A DNA stretch of 64,000 nt from assembly GCA_013180625.2 (NCBI GenBank), contig SNVD02014976.1, forward strand, positions 32,182-96,181, given 5' to 3'. The position numbers and the translations under genes are program-made. Positions 1-11,310 of this stretch are shown here, piece after piece (within the stretch, counting starts at the first letter, position 1; the number at the start of each line of letters is the position of its first letter). The stretch is from Boswellia sacra. Lineage: Eukaryota; Streptophyta; Magnoliopsida; Sapindales; Burseraceae. Below the pieces are notes generated by a model. It was not told the DNA's origin. It saw only the letters and a list, made by a program, of their open reading frames with translations, and made no database searches.

Positions 1-3000
1 TGGTTAATTAATTTTAAATGATTGTTAAAAGACATTGTTACATAGATTCTTCAACGTAAAAATTTAAAAAAAAAATTCAATACTAAATTAACTATTAATT
101 AGTTGAATTAAACAACCATAAAACAAAATTGATTTATCTTTTTGTTAAAAAAAAAAATCTAAAGATGTTTCTACCTATAATAAATTTTGTACTACATCCA
201 CTAGTCAACTTATAGAGCATAGTGATGAATGATAATAGTAACAGAAAATATTGGCTACTCGTTAAAATGATCAGATTACTATTTTAACGAATATGTAATA
301 AAATTTTCAACTTCAAAGCAAAAGCATATTATACTTTTAACCCCATTCTTTCTTGGAGACACAAACTGCTAAAGAATATCATAAAGCAGCCACTAAAGTT
401 TAATATATCACACAAAAAGGAGAAGAAGAATAGAAAAATAAAGTTAATATAGTTTAGCGACAATGAAAGCTATAATTAATTGATATCAATTACCCTGCCA
501 AATTAACTCTCTTCCATTTATGAATTAATTAACTCTAATTACTTAAGCTATAATGACAAATTTTATAATTGGCTTTTGTCTCATAATCACATGTAAACCT
601 TTAGGAAAACATGAAAATATTTCTAGTATATATACGTGTGTGTGTGTGTATAAAGATGGTACCTTTCCTAACTTTTTGGATGTTAAGTACTGATCAAACC
701 TTGAAACAATTCATCCACCTATGCATTACAGATATGTTACTTTGCTAATACAAGCGTAATTATGCACTAACAATTGAATTGGCTAAAACAGCAAAGAATT
801 CTTGAGAAGACAAATTAAGACAAGCCTTATTAATAAATCAATAAATGCCAACCTAATTAATTACCAGAAAACAAAAACCTAAATTTCTATAGCGAATTGT
901 CAACCTATCACTACAACCTTTACAGTAAAATATACAATATAATTAAATGGCAATAAATCCTAGGAAACAAACAATTAATTTTATAATAAAAATTCTCATC
1001 AAGGAGTTATAGAAAATGTTAATGTATGGATAAGCTATTATGAACAAGAAATTTTCAAACAAAGAGAACTTACAAGGACAAGAGAATTGAATATTTTAAG
1101 CTTTTGCTTAATGCACTATTGACAAAGGAAATTTACTGTAAAACAGATAGAAAGGTCCAAATGAGAAATAAGATTTTAGAAAGCAAAATAAAAGGACTTC
1201 CTATGTAACAACCTTCTACTTTATTATCCCAAAAAAAAAAATAATAATAAGACAATCCCATTTGAATTGTATTGTACATATAATCGAGCCATGTATCCCA
1301 ACACACACACAAACACAAAAACAAATTCCAAATAATCCTATAATTTACTAATGAAAAAAAAAATCAGAAGATTTATATAAAACCAAGCATGAGAAATTAT
1401 GATAATTCTTAGTTCACCATCTATTCTGGGTAAATAATAAGCTTCGAAAACACAATTCACAAGATGAAGTAAAAGTCAGTAAAGAGACAAAATCTTTTAC
1501 TTTTATTTGTTATGAGATAATTAATATTACCAGACAAAAGTTCATGTTTCATCTATTGTGGTACCGACATAGCTAGTCACGAGATCATCTATTTGACAGC
1601 CATGATAACATCACCACTCACAAATCTGAAAGTTTAGAGCCCTTGCTTGGTACTAGAAATCAACAATCAAGAACAAGACAAAGGTCAACACACATAAAAG
1701 CTAGCCTGTGAGAGGCCAAGAACACTGTCCCCATATATATAAAGTAACAATACATTCCATCCAAGCAAGTAAACCAAATCTTAATTACTTCTCAGCAAGG
1801 TCTTCAATTTACTTTAACTTATTTGTTCAATTTGATTTAATCGATAAATTTAATCAATTCAATCCATTGAAACCCAACACTTATTTCAATTAGTAGTTGC
1901 ATTTTACTCAAATAGTATAATATTTATATAAGCCTAACCCATATATATTTACTAGATGCATTTCACTTATACTGAAATATTGATATAAGCTTAGCCCATA
2001 TACAACACAAATATAATTTAACTGTGAAACCTAGAAAGAAAAATTACACTCATTTTCACATGACAAATAATAATTTAAAATAGGAACGCATGAAGAAGGA
2101 ATAAGAAAGATTTGAAAGTAGTATATTAAGAAGTATAAAATAGAAACACAGGAAAAAAAACATCAAAACTCGTCATTTTGAACTAATTCTAAACCAAATG
2201 AAAACATTTACTTATAAATATCCTTAGAGAATATTCTAACTGATTAAAAAATTATCAAACAATAATGAGCATTAAAACACATCATTTGGAAGTAATTATG
2301 AAGCAATGAAAAAATTTTCAAGTAATTATTTTTTTAAATAATATTTTAACTAAATTTAAAATTATTTGAAACACAAACAACAAAGACAGAGAACCAAAAC
2401 GAATGATTTAGAACTAGTTTTACATATTTGTCACTTTATAATTTTTTTATTTGGCATTTTTTTAAGAAAGTAAGAAATATAACATTGGTCAAAAAGTCAA
2501 ACCTACTTATTCATCTTATTTGTCACTTTTGTCTTTATTCAATCAAATATTTATCATATTTTTATAAAAATGTGACAAATATGTGAATATGTAATATTTC
2601 CCATTTCCTTATCATATTTTCATCTTCTCTTTCAAGCATTATGAATATAATATTTTAAATATCAATAAATAGAGAAGTAAAAAATCTCAAAATAATAATT
2701 AAATACTACAATTTTATATTTTAATATTTAATTAAAAATAGTTTTTTAAAATATTTAAATAAAAGATAATATTTTTGTATAAATTAAATAATAAATTTTT
2801 AAAATCGAATTAATAAGAAGTAAATTTTTAAACATGAAAATTATATGAAATAAATAAATTATTTTATACTTTCAAAGTGATTAAAATCATATTTTTTAAT
2901 TTTTTCACGAAAAATTAAGAAATTAAAAATCTTGAATAAAATTTTATTTTGAAATAATATACAATTTATACTTAAGTAAATATTATTATAATTTATTTTA

Positions 3001-3169
3001 GAAATTAAATAAAAACAATTAATGTTTATAAAAATAAAAAAACTAAAACATATACATGTATATTTAAAGTATCTCGCATTTCACAATTTTATTGATTAAT
3101 AAAGTTTTAAACATACACATGATTTACATCTCATAAAACCCATTTGAAATAAACCTAAAACCCTTCAAC
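1..3169. other. AT-rich intergenic DNA, no gene seen
   Basis: No ORF longer than about 60 codons with recognisable content, no LTR or TIR pair and no tRNA-like structure was seen. The stretch from about 2430 to 3100 is especially AT-rich, with many short A and T runs. It may be the distal upstream region of the transcript-like segment that starts near 3170. Confidence 0.6.
636..649. repeat. (GT)7 microsatellite
   Basis: Seven uninterrupted GT dinucleotides follow a short TATA-rich stretch. This is a simple repeat of ordinary plant intergenic type. Confidence 0.9.
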
Positions 3170-3391
3170 CCTAAAATCATTTTCTCTTCTCTTCACCCTT
3201 TCACGCCTCCACCCTTTCAAACCTCTCTCTCTCTCCCAAACATTCCACTCCCTAAATCTCGGCTCAGAAGATCGCGACCGGTGACTTAATCTCTGGCTGG
3301 TTCGCACTCATCGGCTCGAACGGTAAGCCACCTAAGCCTAGCACAGCTATAAAACATCAACTGAAATTCATATTGAGAAGCTTAAGGGGCC
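3170..3391 (+). other. Transcript-like segment, left half, cut by element A
   Basis: A CT-rich stretch typical of a plant 5' leader (3180-3245) is followed by more GC-rich sequence and a good splice donor, AACG|GTAAGC, near 3321. Element A interrupts the segment directly after GGGCC (3387-3391). Joining this half to the sequence from 12746 gives an open frame of about 48 codons across the empty site, bounded by stops and without an ATG. I do not recognise the product. It may be a 5' leader/intron of the downstream AHP gene, or one more captured fragment. Confidence 0.4.
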
Positions 3392-4816
3392 TGATGCGTT
3401 CGAAACTAGCAAGTATACTAGTCGCACAAGTAATAAAGTGATGAGTGAGATATCGTTCCCACGAGGATTGATTCTAATTAAATTTGTTATTTTTCAGCAA
3501 CAATAAACTAAATATGGGGGGTTTTGTTGAATGATTAATTAAACTGAATACGAAGGCAAATAAAGAATAACACAACACAATATTAAATGAATTGAAAATT
3601 CAATGAGAGACACTTGGTTAAGGGTTCTTTCTCTGCCACAAGATATGAATTTGTGGATTAACATAGAATTGTAATCCAATTACAGCATTGAAGTTATCAA
3701 CCGTAGATAACAACAAGCTCTGTTATCTCAATCTTTCCTTACTTTGTTGTTAAATAAAACAAGCTCTTTATTTAATCTCTATCCATTAAACAACCTAGAA
3801 CAAACTCTCTAAGTTTAATTCAATAAAAGCATTACGATGAGAAAGATAGGTTGATCTAAGCAATAATCACACAAGTTCGGCTTATTTAACCTAGGTTGTA
3901 TTTTCCAATTGCAATCTCTGATCACAATTTTGCTACTAATGATTGGAAATTCATGACATTACGGATCAAGATTTCTAATCTAGCAATAGACAACAATAGA
4001 TTATATTCAGTTGGCCATTCCAAATACAATCAGTAAGCAATCATAAGCATTAGATATGGGAAATACAAGCAACTTCAATTAGAGAATTGGATAACAATTT
4101 CTTACACAATCAACTCACAAAATCCATATCAAGGGCTTTGAAATCACCCTCAACCAATTCAGATTTAGTTACACATATTCAATCAGAATAACACATACAA
4201 TACAGAGAAATTCCAGAATTGAAAAGGAAAGAAAGAACTTAGCAAATTCTTTGAAAATCTTCTTTGTAAATGAATCTTCTTGGAATTGTAGTTCCTTCTC
4301 TTTCAAAATCTTCTTTCTCCTTCAAGAACTCCAAGGGATGAGAGAAATGCAGAAATGCAGCCTCCTCCACGTTCTCCCCTCTTCAAGTTATAAAAATAAA
4401 ATCCTAAAATGTGTTTAAATACTCTGCTACAGTAACTTGCTACAGTGCCCCGTATTTAATAACATGCTACAGTGATATATGGAATTACAAATATACACTT
4501 CTCATACCATTTTTATCACAACTTTCAGTACACTACATAATTTCGTGAACCGTAAATTTCTCCAGAAAATAGACTTCGAGAGCTTTTCAATGGTATATAG
4601 CATGTTATCCGGTTAATTGTATATCGATACAATCAACTCCATGAAATTGGTTGACTAGCAGAGGTGAAAATGAAGGGTTTTACTCCAATTTTGTGTAAGT
4701 TCCTCCAAAACTCCTACAAACATCAAAAACCACACAAAAACATAAAATACCAAGGAATATAGCAAAGAAACATGGACGAATTGATATGAAAATGATATAT
4801 AAATAGACGCTTATCA
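3392..4816 (-). repeat. Element A LTR (3' LTR in element orientation)
   Basis: This 1425-bp LTR begins TGATGCGTTC and ends CTTATCA. It pairs with 11311-12740. It holds three TGCTACAGT motifs near 4425-4475. A few point changes and single-base indels separate the two copies. Confidence 0.95.
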
Positions 4817-4833
4817 AATTCCCCCACACTTAG
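4817..4833 (-). other. Element A polypurine tract
   Basis: On the minus strand this reads TAAGTGTGGGGGAATTT and touches the LTR. This is the usual priming site for plus-strand DNA in Athila-type elements. Confidence 0.85.
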
Positions 4834-6796
4834 ACTTTGCTAGTCCTCGAGCAACTACGATAATATGAAATAAAACTAAACCGAAACAGAATCAACAAAA
4901 AATTAAAACACACAAATGCTTCATCTTGCAAATAGGCCTCAAAGATTGTACTTAATTATAACCCAATGAAAACTTCAAAATAATGCACTTGATCAAGAAT
5001 TTTATCTCAAAGATTAGTTTCGCTTCACTTCAATTCCTCAAGTGTGTGTGTGTAGAGCCATTCTCACCTAATCACTTGTAACCCGGATGAGTTTATGCGT
5101 AAAAATGAATCATATTTAATATTGAAGATGTGTGTATAAATGAACTCCATAGGCTTGCTTTTCAAGTCACTCTCCACTAATGTAGACATGCACAACACCA
5201 AGGATCAAGTAGGACTTTATTAAGCTTGTAACGTTTGGCTTGGGTGAAGGTATGATAAAGGATAATAATTTGGCTCAAATCACCCACAAACACATAAATC
5301 ATTCAAGACTATGTAGAGCTCAACCCTATAACACAACTTTATTTCAATTCACCAGGTTACTCCCCCAAACTTATTTAGAACACTCAATCTCTTTTTTTTT
5401 TTTTTGCAGAAAACAAAAGAAAACTACACCCCCACACTTTGTTGTTTCATTCTTTTTAAGAACACTTAAGGGTATAGATCTCTTATTCTTCTTCTTTTTT
5501 TTCTTCCTTTTTTTTTCTTCTTTTTTTTTTATTACACTTCCCCTCCCCCACACTTAAACAACACATTGTCCTCAATGTGTAAGTACGTGGACGATAAGTA
5601 CAGATTGATTTTTTTTCTGTTTTTCTTTTTTTTTTTTAAACACAATAGAACTCACTTGTATTGCTCATGACACATCCCAACCTCCTCTAACTTCCCAAAA
5701 CCAGAACATAGCTCAAAATTTAATTGTGAACGATCTACATGCTCATAGGTAAGGGGTAAACTGTTTGGAATAAATTCATTTGAGGTTAGAAAATCTTTTA
5801 GTGAGTTAACAAAGAAAAAGGCTTACAAAGGCTCAAAGGGGTAACTAGGGATCAATTTCAGTCAAGGTTGGCTATTAAGGCTCAAACGGTCCAAAGATGG
5901 CCTAAATCATTTCCCCAATGTTGCACAGTCTAGGATTTCGCCTCGAGTGACCATCAAACAAGTTCTAGAATTCATTGAAATCTGAAGAAACATTTAAATT
6001 ACATAAACTTTCTCTAAGTGAACAAATAACTCAGTGATAATAGCTCAGTGCTCAATGTTGCGCAAGGAATCAAAAGCAAAGCGAAAACCAATAAACATTT
6101 CAAGCACACAGATCCATGCATCATTTATCATTTTCCAAGAGTTATTCTTAATTCAATCATTATCTTATCATCGACCCACAAAATGCAAGAAAAGAGGTAC
6201 GTGGCGTTGTTACACCTGAGTCAAGATTGTATATTTCAACAATCCTTAGGACCAGTAGCCCGCAGACTTAAGGTTTCCAGCCTATATACCTTTATTATGA
6301 AAGAACAAAACAAGAAACAAGACACTTCAAACAACATGAAATAAACAAACTACAGATTTATTTAGAGAGAATGCGTTTCAAGAGTTAAGAAACCCCATAT
6401 TCTGCCATTCTCAGGTTTTTCCACAATTGTTTTTTTTTTAAAATCAAAACTGATAAAGATAAAAACACATAACAACTCTAAATTACGCAAAACTAAACTC
6501 ACTCATAAAATAACAAAGTTCAACAAGTCAGCAAACAAAAACAAGTTAGTTAGAATGGGTCTAAAAAGTTTAGAAGTTAGCCTCCTTATTCAGCCATTAT
6601 GGATTGAAGAGATCCAGAATGCGTTTCAAGAGAACTTGAACTTTTTAAGCCACCACTCTAAAAACCGAGATTAGAAAATATTACCTGGGATGAAAGAAAC
6701 AACCTGAAAAAAACTCAAAAGAAATGACATGAAAAATCTTAAATAAACACACTAAAAAGAAAGTAAACAAAAACGAAGCAAACCAATAGATAGAGA
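4834..6796 (-). other. Element A long 3' non-coding region
   Basis: No credible coding sequence is present. At 5539-5580 the minus strand carries an inverted repeat, ACACATTG/CAATGTGT around AGGA, next to a second purine tract (GTTTAAGTGTGGGGGAGGGG). This signature is common in the 3' region of Athila-type elements. Long T runs at 5388-5405 and 5490-5535 explain the spurious lysine- or phenylalanine-rich frames there. Confidence 0.75.
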
Positions 6797-7446
6797 TTAC
6801 AGATGGAGCGTTAAATCCAGTCTACGCCTTTTATTGCCTTCTCCAAACCAATCTATCCGAGCCGTTGTTGGATCAGGCGAATAGACGAATTCTTGGAGTT
6901 TATCAATTAACTCCCCTGCAGTTGAAGCTGTAATCAGGATTTGCCTCGCCGACGGTGAGATGAAGTTTTTTCTACTGCTTGATCAAGAAAAGACAACAAA
7001 CCATCAAAAAAATTATTAACATTTAACAAACCAATGGGTTTCCGATGGATGTTTAGCTGTGCCCAAGAGGTGATTTGAAATATCTCCTCTAATGTACCAT
7101 AACCACCCGGCAAAGCTATAAATGCATCGGACTTAACAACCATATGTGCAATACGCTCATGCATACTAGAGACCTGTAACTCTTCCCCGATTGTGTTGCC
7201 TACGATATCTCGTACAGCTAATGGTTTAGGGATAATGCCGAGAACTTTGCTCCCTCCTAGGGATGCAACTGTTGACACACACCCCATTAACCCAAGACTA
7301 CCCCCTCCATAAATCAAATTAATACCCCTCGCAGCTAATGTCCTACCAAGATCAAGAGCTGCTGTGGTAAACTCTCCATCTTTACCAAATTGCGATCCGC
7401 AAAATACGCATATATTGCGGAATCGCCGAATTAGTGTTTTCTCCAT
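6797..7446 (-). pseudogene. Captured LOG-type cytokinin riboside 5'-monophosphate phosphoribohydrolase, intronless, one frameshift
   Basis: LOG enzymes release active cytokinin bases from cytokinin nucleotides in the cytosol. The frame starts at 7446 and shows NICVFCGS near residue 11, the glycine-rich INLIYGGGSLGLMG segment, the HER motif, and the signature PGGYGTLEE that forms the catalytic site. The open frame stops at 6934, but one missing base in an A-run near 6966 explains this. In the next frame the family C-terminus continues (FISPSARQILITAS onward) to TAA at 6797-6799. That gives about 216 residues, the normal LOG length. Plant LOG genes have several introns, and none is present here, so it looks like a processed copy. 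It lies on the same strand as element A, between the post-integrase segment and the 3' LTR. A TATATATAC box lies about 100 bp upstream. Confidence 0.9.
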
Positions 7447-7590
7447 TTCTACAAGTGCTCTAATCTTGTGTAAGACACGTTAGATATTATGCTTTTCAAT
7501 TGCAAGACAGGTTATGGAATGACATATGAAAATATGCAGAATGTATATATACACCCATAAAACTCTCAAATTTTGACACATGGGGACATA

Positions 7591-7900
7591 CTTTCGGTGG
7601 GGGTTGCTCGATGCAGATTTATCGCCCCAAGATTTGAAAAAATGAGATATGCTTTCGGCGAGGTTTGACAAAACCTACACACTTGTCTCCCACGTGAAGC
7701 ATGGAAAATGGAGATACACTTTCGGCAGGGGTTGACAAAACCCCCACACTTGTCTCCCAAGTGAAGCATAAAAAATAGAGATACACTTTCGGTGGAGGTT
7801 GACAAAACCTACACACTTTTCTCCCACGTGAAGCATGGAAAATGGAGATACACTTTCGGCGGGGGTTGACAAAACCTCCACACTTGTCTCCCACGTGTAC
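7591..7900 (-). repeat. 67-bp tandem repeat, about 4.7 copies
   Basis: The heptamer CTTTCGG recurs at 7591, 7652, 7719, 7786 and 7853, which gives three exact 67-bp steps and one 61-bp step. Each unit contains a small hairpin (GGGGTT/AACCCC around GACA) and, on the minus strand, a purine run AAGTGTGGGGGTTTTG that resembles the element polypurine tract. The block sits between the unknown ORF and LOG. Several overlapping frames here are only repeat translations. Confidence 0.92.
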
Positions 7901-8123
7901 TTATGCCATAGGGTAGTCATATGGTTTGTCAAAAAGAAAAACTTGAAATTAAAACAAACAAAATCAACAAACAACAACAACACAAAAACAACATTGATAA
8001 TCAGATCAAACGAAACAAGAAAAAAAATTCTACAACAACAACACACATTCAAATATACAAGTAGTTGTGATTGTGGCTCACATCTTTCTCTGGTTTTACG
8101 TCCAGTAACGGCTGAAACGCCTT

Positions 8124-8678
8124 CTATGAGTCGGGGATTTGCTTCCCATCCAGTTTTCTTATAAACTGGCAAACAGGGTCGTTTTTAGTCAGATTCCCTA
8201 GACTATAACACTGCAATTCATCACGAAATTGTGTCCATAGATTAAGCAATTCACGCTGAACAAGTCCACAAGAATGTGACTCGAGAGTTAACAAAACATT
8301 ATCCAGCGACTCATTACTCAAACCATTCTTAATAAATGAAAGTTTATCTTCTCTATTCCTGGACGCAAAACCTAATGAACGACAAGTCTGGTTACAATTC
8401 CATCTAGCACATTTATAACATACTTGTAACCTTTTCGCTCTTCGCCTCTTGGCGTAGTAGCTCTTTCCTAGACCAGGCATGTATTTTGCGAGATTAATGT
8501 CCGGCTCACCGGACAATCTCACCTTGGCTTCGATAAGCCATCGGATATCAGCAGGCACATTTAGGAGCATCAATGCCCAAAGTCTAGTCATCCGTACTTT
8601 ATAAATTTTAAACACAGCATTTTGAGGAAGTGAAGGGAAATATTTACGAAGGTTCGACAGAGAGATATCAGCATCCAT
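8124..8678 (-). CDS. Unrecognised cargo ORF with a Cys-rich segment
   Basis: From the ATG at 8678 the frame encodes about 184 residues beginning MDADISLSNLRKYFP. An open frame extends further up to 8915, but that part is T-rich and hydrophobic by composition. Visible features are a basic patch (YYAKRRRAKR) followed by Cys-rich CYKCARWNCNQTC, then a leucine-rich tail. It does not resemble gag, pol or the usual env-like ORF of Athila elements. It lies in the post-integrase region next to LOG and on the same strand, so a second captured host sequence is the simplest reading. No function can be assigned. Confidence 0.5.
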   Translation of the reverse strand: MDADISLSNLRKYFPSLPQNAVFKIYKVRMTRLWALMLLNVPADIRWLIEAKVRLSGEPDINLAKYMPGLGKSYYAKRRRAKRLQVCYKCARWNCNQTCRSLGFASRNREDKLSFIKNGLSNESLDNVLLTLESHSCGLVQRELLNLWTQFRDELQCYSLGNLTKNDPVCQFIRKLDGKQIPDS

Positions 8679-9079
8679 TGAAGAGGAGAAAAGAAGAGAT
8701 ATTACCGATAATGCGATCGGGTTTGTTTTTCTCCAAGATATGCACGTTTCAAACCTTTGGCGAATGACTTCAACTTCCGTTTGGATGTTTCCACAAGCTG
8801 CTGCACAAATGAGCTCAAAGCACAGAGTAATCAAATTAAACAAAAGAAAGGAAAAGAAAAGAGCAAAAACGAAACTAAAGACACATAAAAGAGATAACAA
8901 CACAATAGCAAACAAAAGTCAAAAACAAGTAAAAAAATATAAAAACAAATAAGACAGATGGCAAAGAGAGATAAAACCTGATCAATTTGATGGCCTATGA
9001 AAGGAATCTCCTCGAGACACAAAAATCGATCATTATTACCTTATTTTATTTTTCTTTTCTTTTCTTTTTTTATTTTTCA

Positions 9080-9252
9080 AAAACATTGGGTTGCCTCCCA
9101 ATAAGCGCTTGGTTTAACGTCCTCAGCCCGACGTTGGTTCCATCATGGGAGGATCCAATTTCTGTTGTGCTTCTCTAATGGGCTTGGATCCCTCTTCTAA
9201 CAATATACGGTCAATGCATATGGGTGGGCCTTGGATTTCAACAATTGTCCAC
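9080..9252 (-). other. Element A pol deletion junction
   Basis: On the minus strand the end of the protease region runs through GPPICIDRILLEEGSKPIREAQQ, the sequence that leads into reverse transcriptase in Athila elements. It then passes within a few codons, near 9130-9143, to the segment GGGAGGCAACCCAATG (about 9085-9100) that normally lies after integrase. Reverse transcriptase, RNase H and integrase, several kb of coding sequence, are therefore missing. Confidence 0.75.
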
Positions 9253-10263
9253 TCAATAGCTATTTTGTGATCTGTAAGTATTCAGGACGAGTTTATCTTC
9301 TTGTATTCGTGCAAGGCCCATTTCCATTGTAACTAGCAAAGTATCATTCTCACCCAAGAATCCATAATTCAAATGATCTGGAAGTGACTTAAGCTCCAAG
9401 GTATTGGCTTTCATCACAGAAGGAAGAAGTTTCTCATTAGATAAAGGCAATTCAATGTACGAAACATCATACCTATTTGTGGTGATAGCTATAGTCTCAT
9501 CCAAGCTTGTCACAGCTTCCTCCACTTCTTTAGACACTTGTATCAGCTTTCTTGGTTCTTTGAAACTTTCTATCCTTATGTGTTCACTAATAGCAACATC
9601 CACTCCATTCTTGCGAGTTAACTCAAAACATTGTTGTGGCAAATAATCAATAACGTCAACTGCAAAAACAGAATGTAAGTCATTAGAGTACCTCATTTCC
9701 TCAAAAATATTAAAACATATCACCTTGCCATCAAACTCTATGGTCAAAGTGCCATAATGAACATCAATCTTGATTCTAGCAGTTTTCGAGAATGGCCTCC
9801 CTAAAAGAATCGGTGTTGGATTAGGAGATGTCTCATCCTCTATTTTAAGGACATAGAAGTCTGCTGGAAAAACCAATTGATTCACCTGCACAAGCACATC
9901 TTCCACAACACTTTTGGTAATAAGTTGAATGGTAATATCAGTTTCCGCAAAAGGTCCAAGATTTAAAGAAGCATAAATAGAATATGGCATGATGTTAATA
10001 AATGCTTCTAAATCTAACATAGCTCTTTCAAACTTAGTTTTACCAATGGTGCATGTAATGGTGAACGTACCTGAATCTTTGTATTTCGGAGGAATTTTTC
10101 TTTGTAAAACAGTTGAAACATTTTCCCCCATACTTACCTTCTCATTTCCTTTCAACTTTCTCTTGTTGGTGCATAACTCCTTGAGAAATTTTGCATAATG
10201 AGGTAATTGCTTGATAGCATCTAGAAGTGGTATATTTACCTCGATCTTGCGAAAAGTTTCCAA
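9253..10263 (-). pseudogene. Athila-type gag-pol segment with degenerate aspartic protease
   Basis: The 336-codon frame continues gag into a retroviral-type aspartic protease. The active-site region reads AMLDLEAFINIMPYSIY, where functional relatives have a D-x-G-A-S type motif. The catalytic Asp is present but the following Gly and Ser are lost, so protease activity is doubtful. A downstream ILLGRPF motif fits the second conserved region of the fold. The frame is separated from gag by an in-frame TAG at 10270-10272 (F has CAG at the same place). Confidence 0.8.
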
Positions 10264-10269
10264 GATTTC

Positions 10270-11126
10270 CTATTCTTGTTCCTTCTTCTTCGATTTTACA
10301 AATCTACTAGGAAAAGGTGGAGGAGAAACATATGAAGGAATAAGGGTTATAGGATTTACCTGAGAAGTCAATGTTTTGTTCATGGTGGAAGTGGTGTCAT
10401 CTCCTTCATCAGTTTGTGATTTCCTTGGCAAGATATCTAATTGCTCTCCACCTTGCGAAGTTATCGCACTAACAGTCTCTCCTGGATTGATCACCGCTTG
10501 AGAAGATAATTTTTCTGAGTCTTGGCCCTCGAATTTGCTCATGCTAGTAGCCAATTGTCCCATTTGATTTGCCAGGTTTTGGATACTTGCCCCAGTTTCC
10601 TGCTGGAATTGCATTGTGTTAGTGGCAAGTGCATTAACAATATCTTCGAGAGACATACCTGTGTTTTGCGAAGCTGGTTGCGGTGCTGGATGTGGCATTG
10701 GTGGTGGTTGCATTTGAAATGGTTGCTGCACTCTAGGTTGATTGAAACTTTGTGGCCGATTTGGTATCACATTTGGAGTGATTGGTTGATGACTCCAGTA
10801 ACTGAAATTATGTTGATCTTCCATCCAGCATTGTAAGTGCTAGAGAAAGGATCATACCATTGCCTCGTTTGTCCTGGAAATCCACCCATGGCATTGGCTT
10901 GTTCCATATATTCTTCTTGTAAAGTTGGATACATGTCGATTGGATGCTCCATCGTAGAATATATCCCACATTCATAAGATTTTTGCATATCTCCTACAGC
11001 CATGTTTTCCACAAGAGAGGTTAGCTCAGAAAGTTGTTGTTCAATGTTCGGAGTGCTTACCTCATTTACTCTCCATGGTAATTGTGGCTCAAATCCGCTA
11101 CTGAATTGATAGAAGTTTACTGCCAT
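10270..11126 (-). pseudogene. Element A gag, N-terminally deleted and frameshifted
   Basis: Translation can start at the ATG at 11126 (MAVNFYQFSSGFEPQ). The frame breaks near 10813, where A lacks one G that D keeps, and resumes as DQHNFSYWSHQP through a Pro/Gln-rich region. Compared with F, the first half of gag, including the conserved gag domain, is missing: A jumps from the 5' leader (TTTGTGTTTAG) straight to this ATG. D has the same deletion, so A and D belong to one non-autonomous subfamily. Confidence 0.8.
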
Positions 11127-11143
11127 GTTATCTAAACACAAAC

Positions 11144-11286
11144 AATCAGAAAAGAAAAACAAAGAAAATATGAGTCAACAATGAAAACAAAATAACAAAT
11201 CGATTAGAAAATCAAATCAGAAAAGAAAAACAAAGAAAATATGAGTCAACAATGAAAACAAAATAACAAATCGATTAGAAAATCAA
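11144..11286. repeat. 71-bp tandem duplication in element A leader
   Basis: The block beginning AATCAGAAAAGAAAAAC occurs twice with a 71-bp period between gag and the PBS. Element D has a single copy, so the duplication is specific to A. Confidence 0.85.
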
Positions 11287-11304
11287 TCCCCGGCAATGGC
11301 GCCA
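11287..11304 (-). other. Element A primer binding site (tRNA-Asp type)
   Basis: On the minus strand this reads TGGCGCCATTGCCGGGGA, a few bases inside the LTR. It matches the 3' end of plant tRNA-Asp with one difference. This PBS type is typical of Athila elements and fixes the orientation. Confidence 0.88.
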
Positions 11305-11310
11305 AAAACT

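Noticed and set aside
909..920. CACTACAACC as the missing left end of the CACTA element
   Set aside because: It lacks the GAAAA that follows CACTACAA in the right ends, and no GGCGGTC palindromes follow it.
5371..5557. Lys-rich and Phe-rich ORFs on both strands
   Set aside because: They translate long T runs and adjoining low-complexity sequence; no codon structure or homology.
6797..7446. LOG as an ordinary host gene at its native locus
   Set aside because: It is inside the LTRs and target duplications of element A, has no introns and carries a frameshift.
7591..7900. Regular 67-bp repeats as a CRISPR-like array
   Set aside because: The whole unit repeats with no unique spacers, and the context is a plant retrotransposon.
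7835..8164. 109-codon plus-strand ORF opposite the element A cargo
   Set aside because: Low-complexity Asn/Thr/Lys content from A-rich sequence, with no homology; antisense shadow.
8124..8915. Env-like ORF of an Athila element
   Set aside because: No signal peptide plus terminal membrane anchor arrangement is convincing; the hydrophobic N-terminal stretch comes from a T-rich region upstream of the likely ATG.
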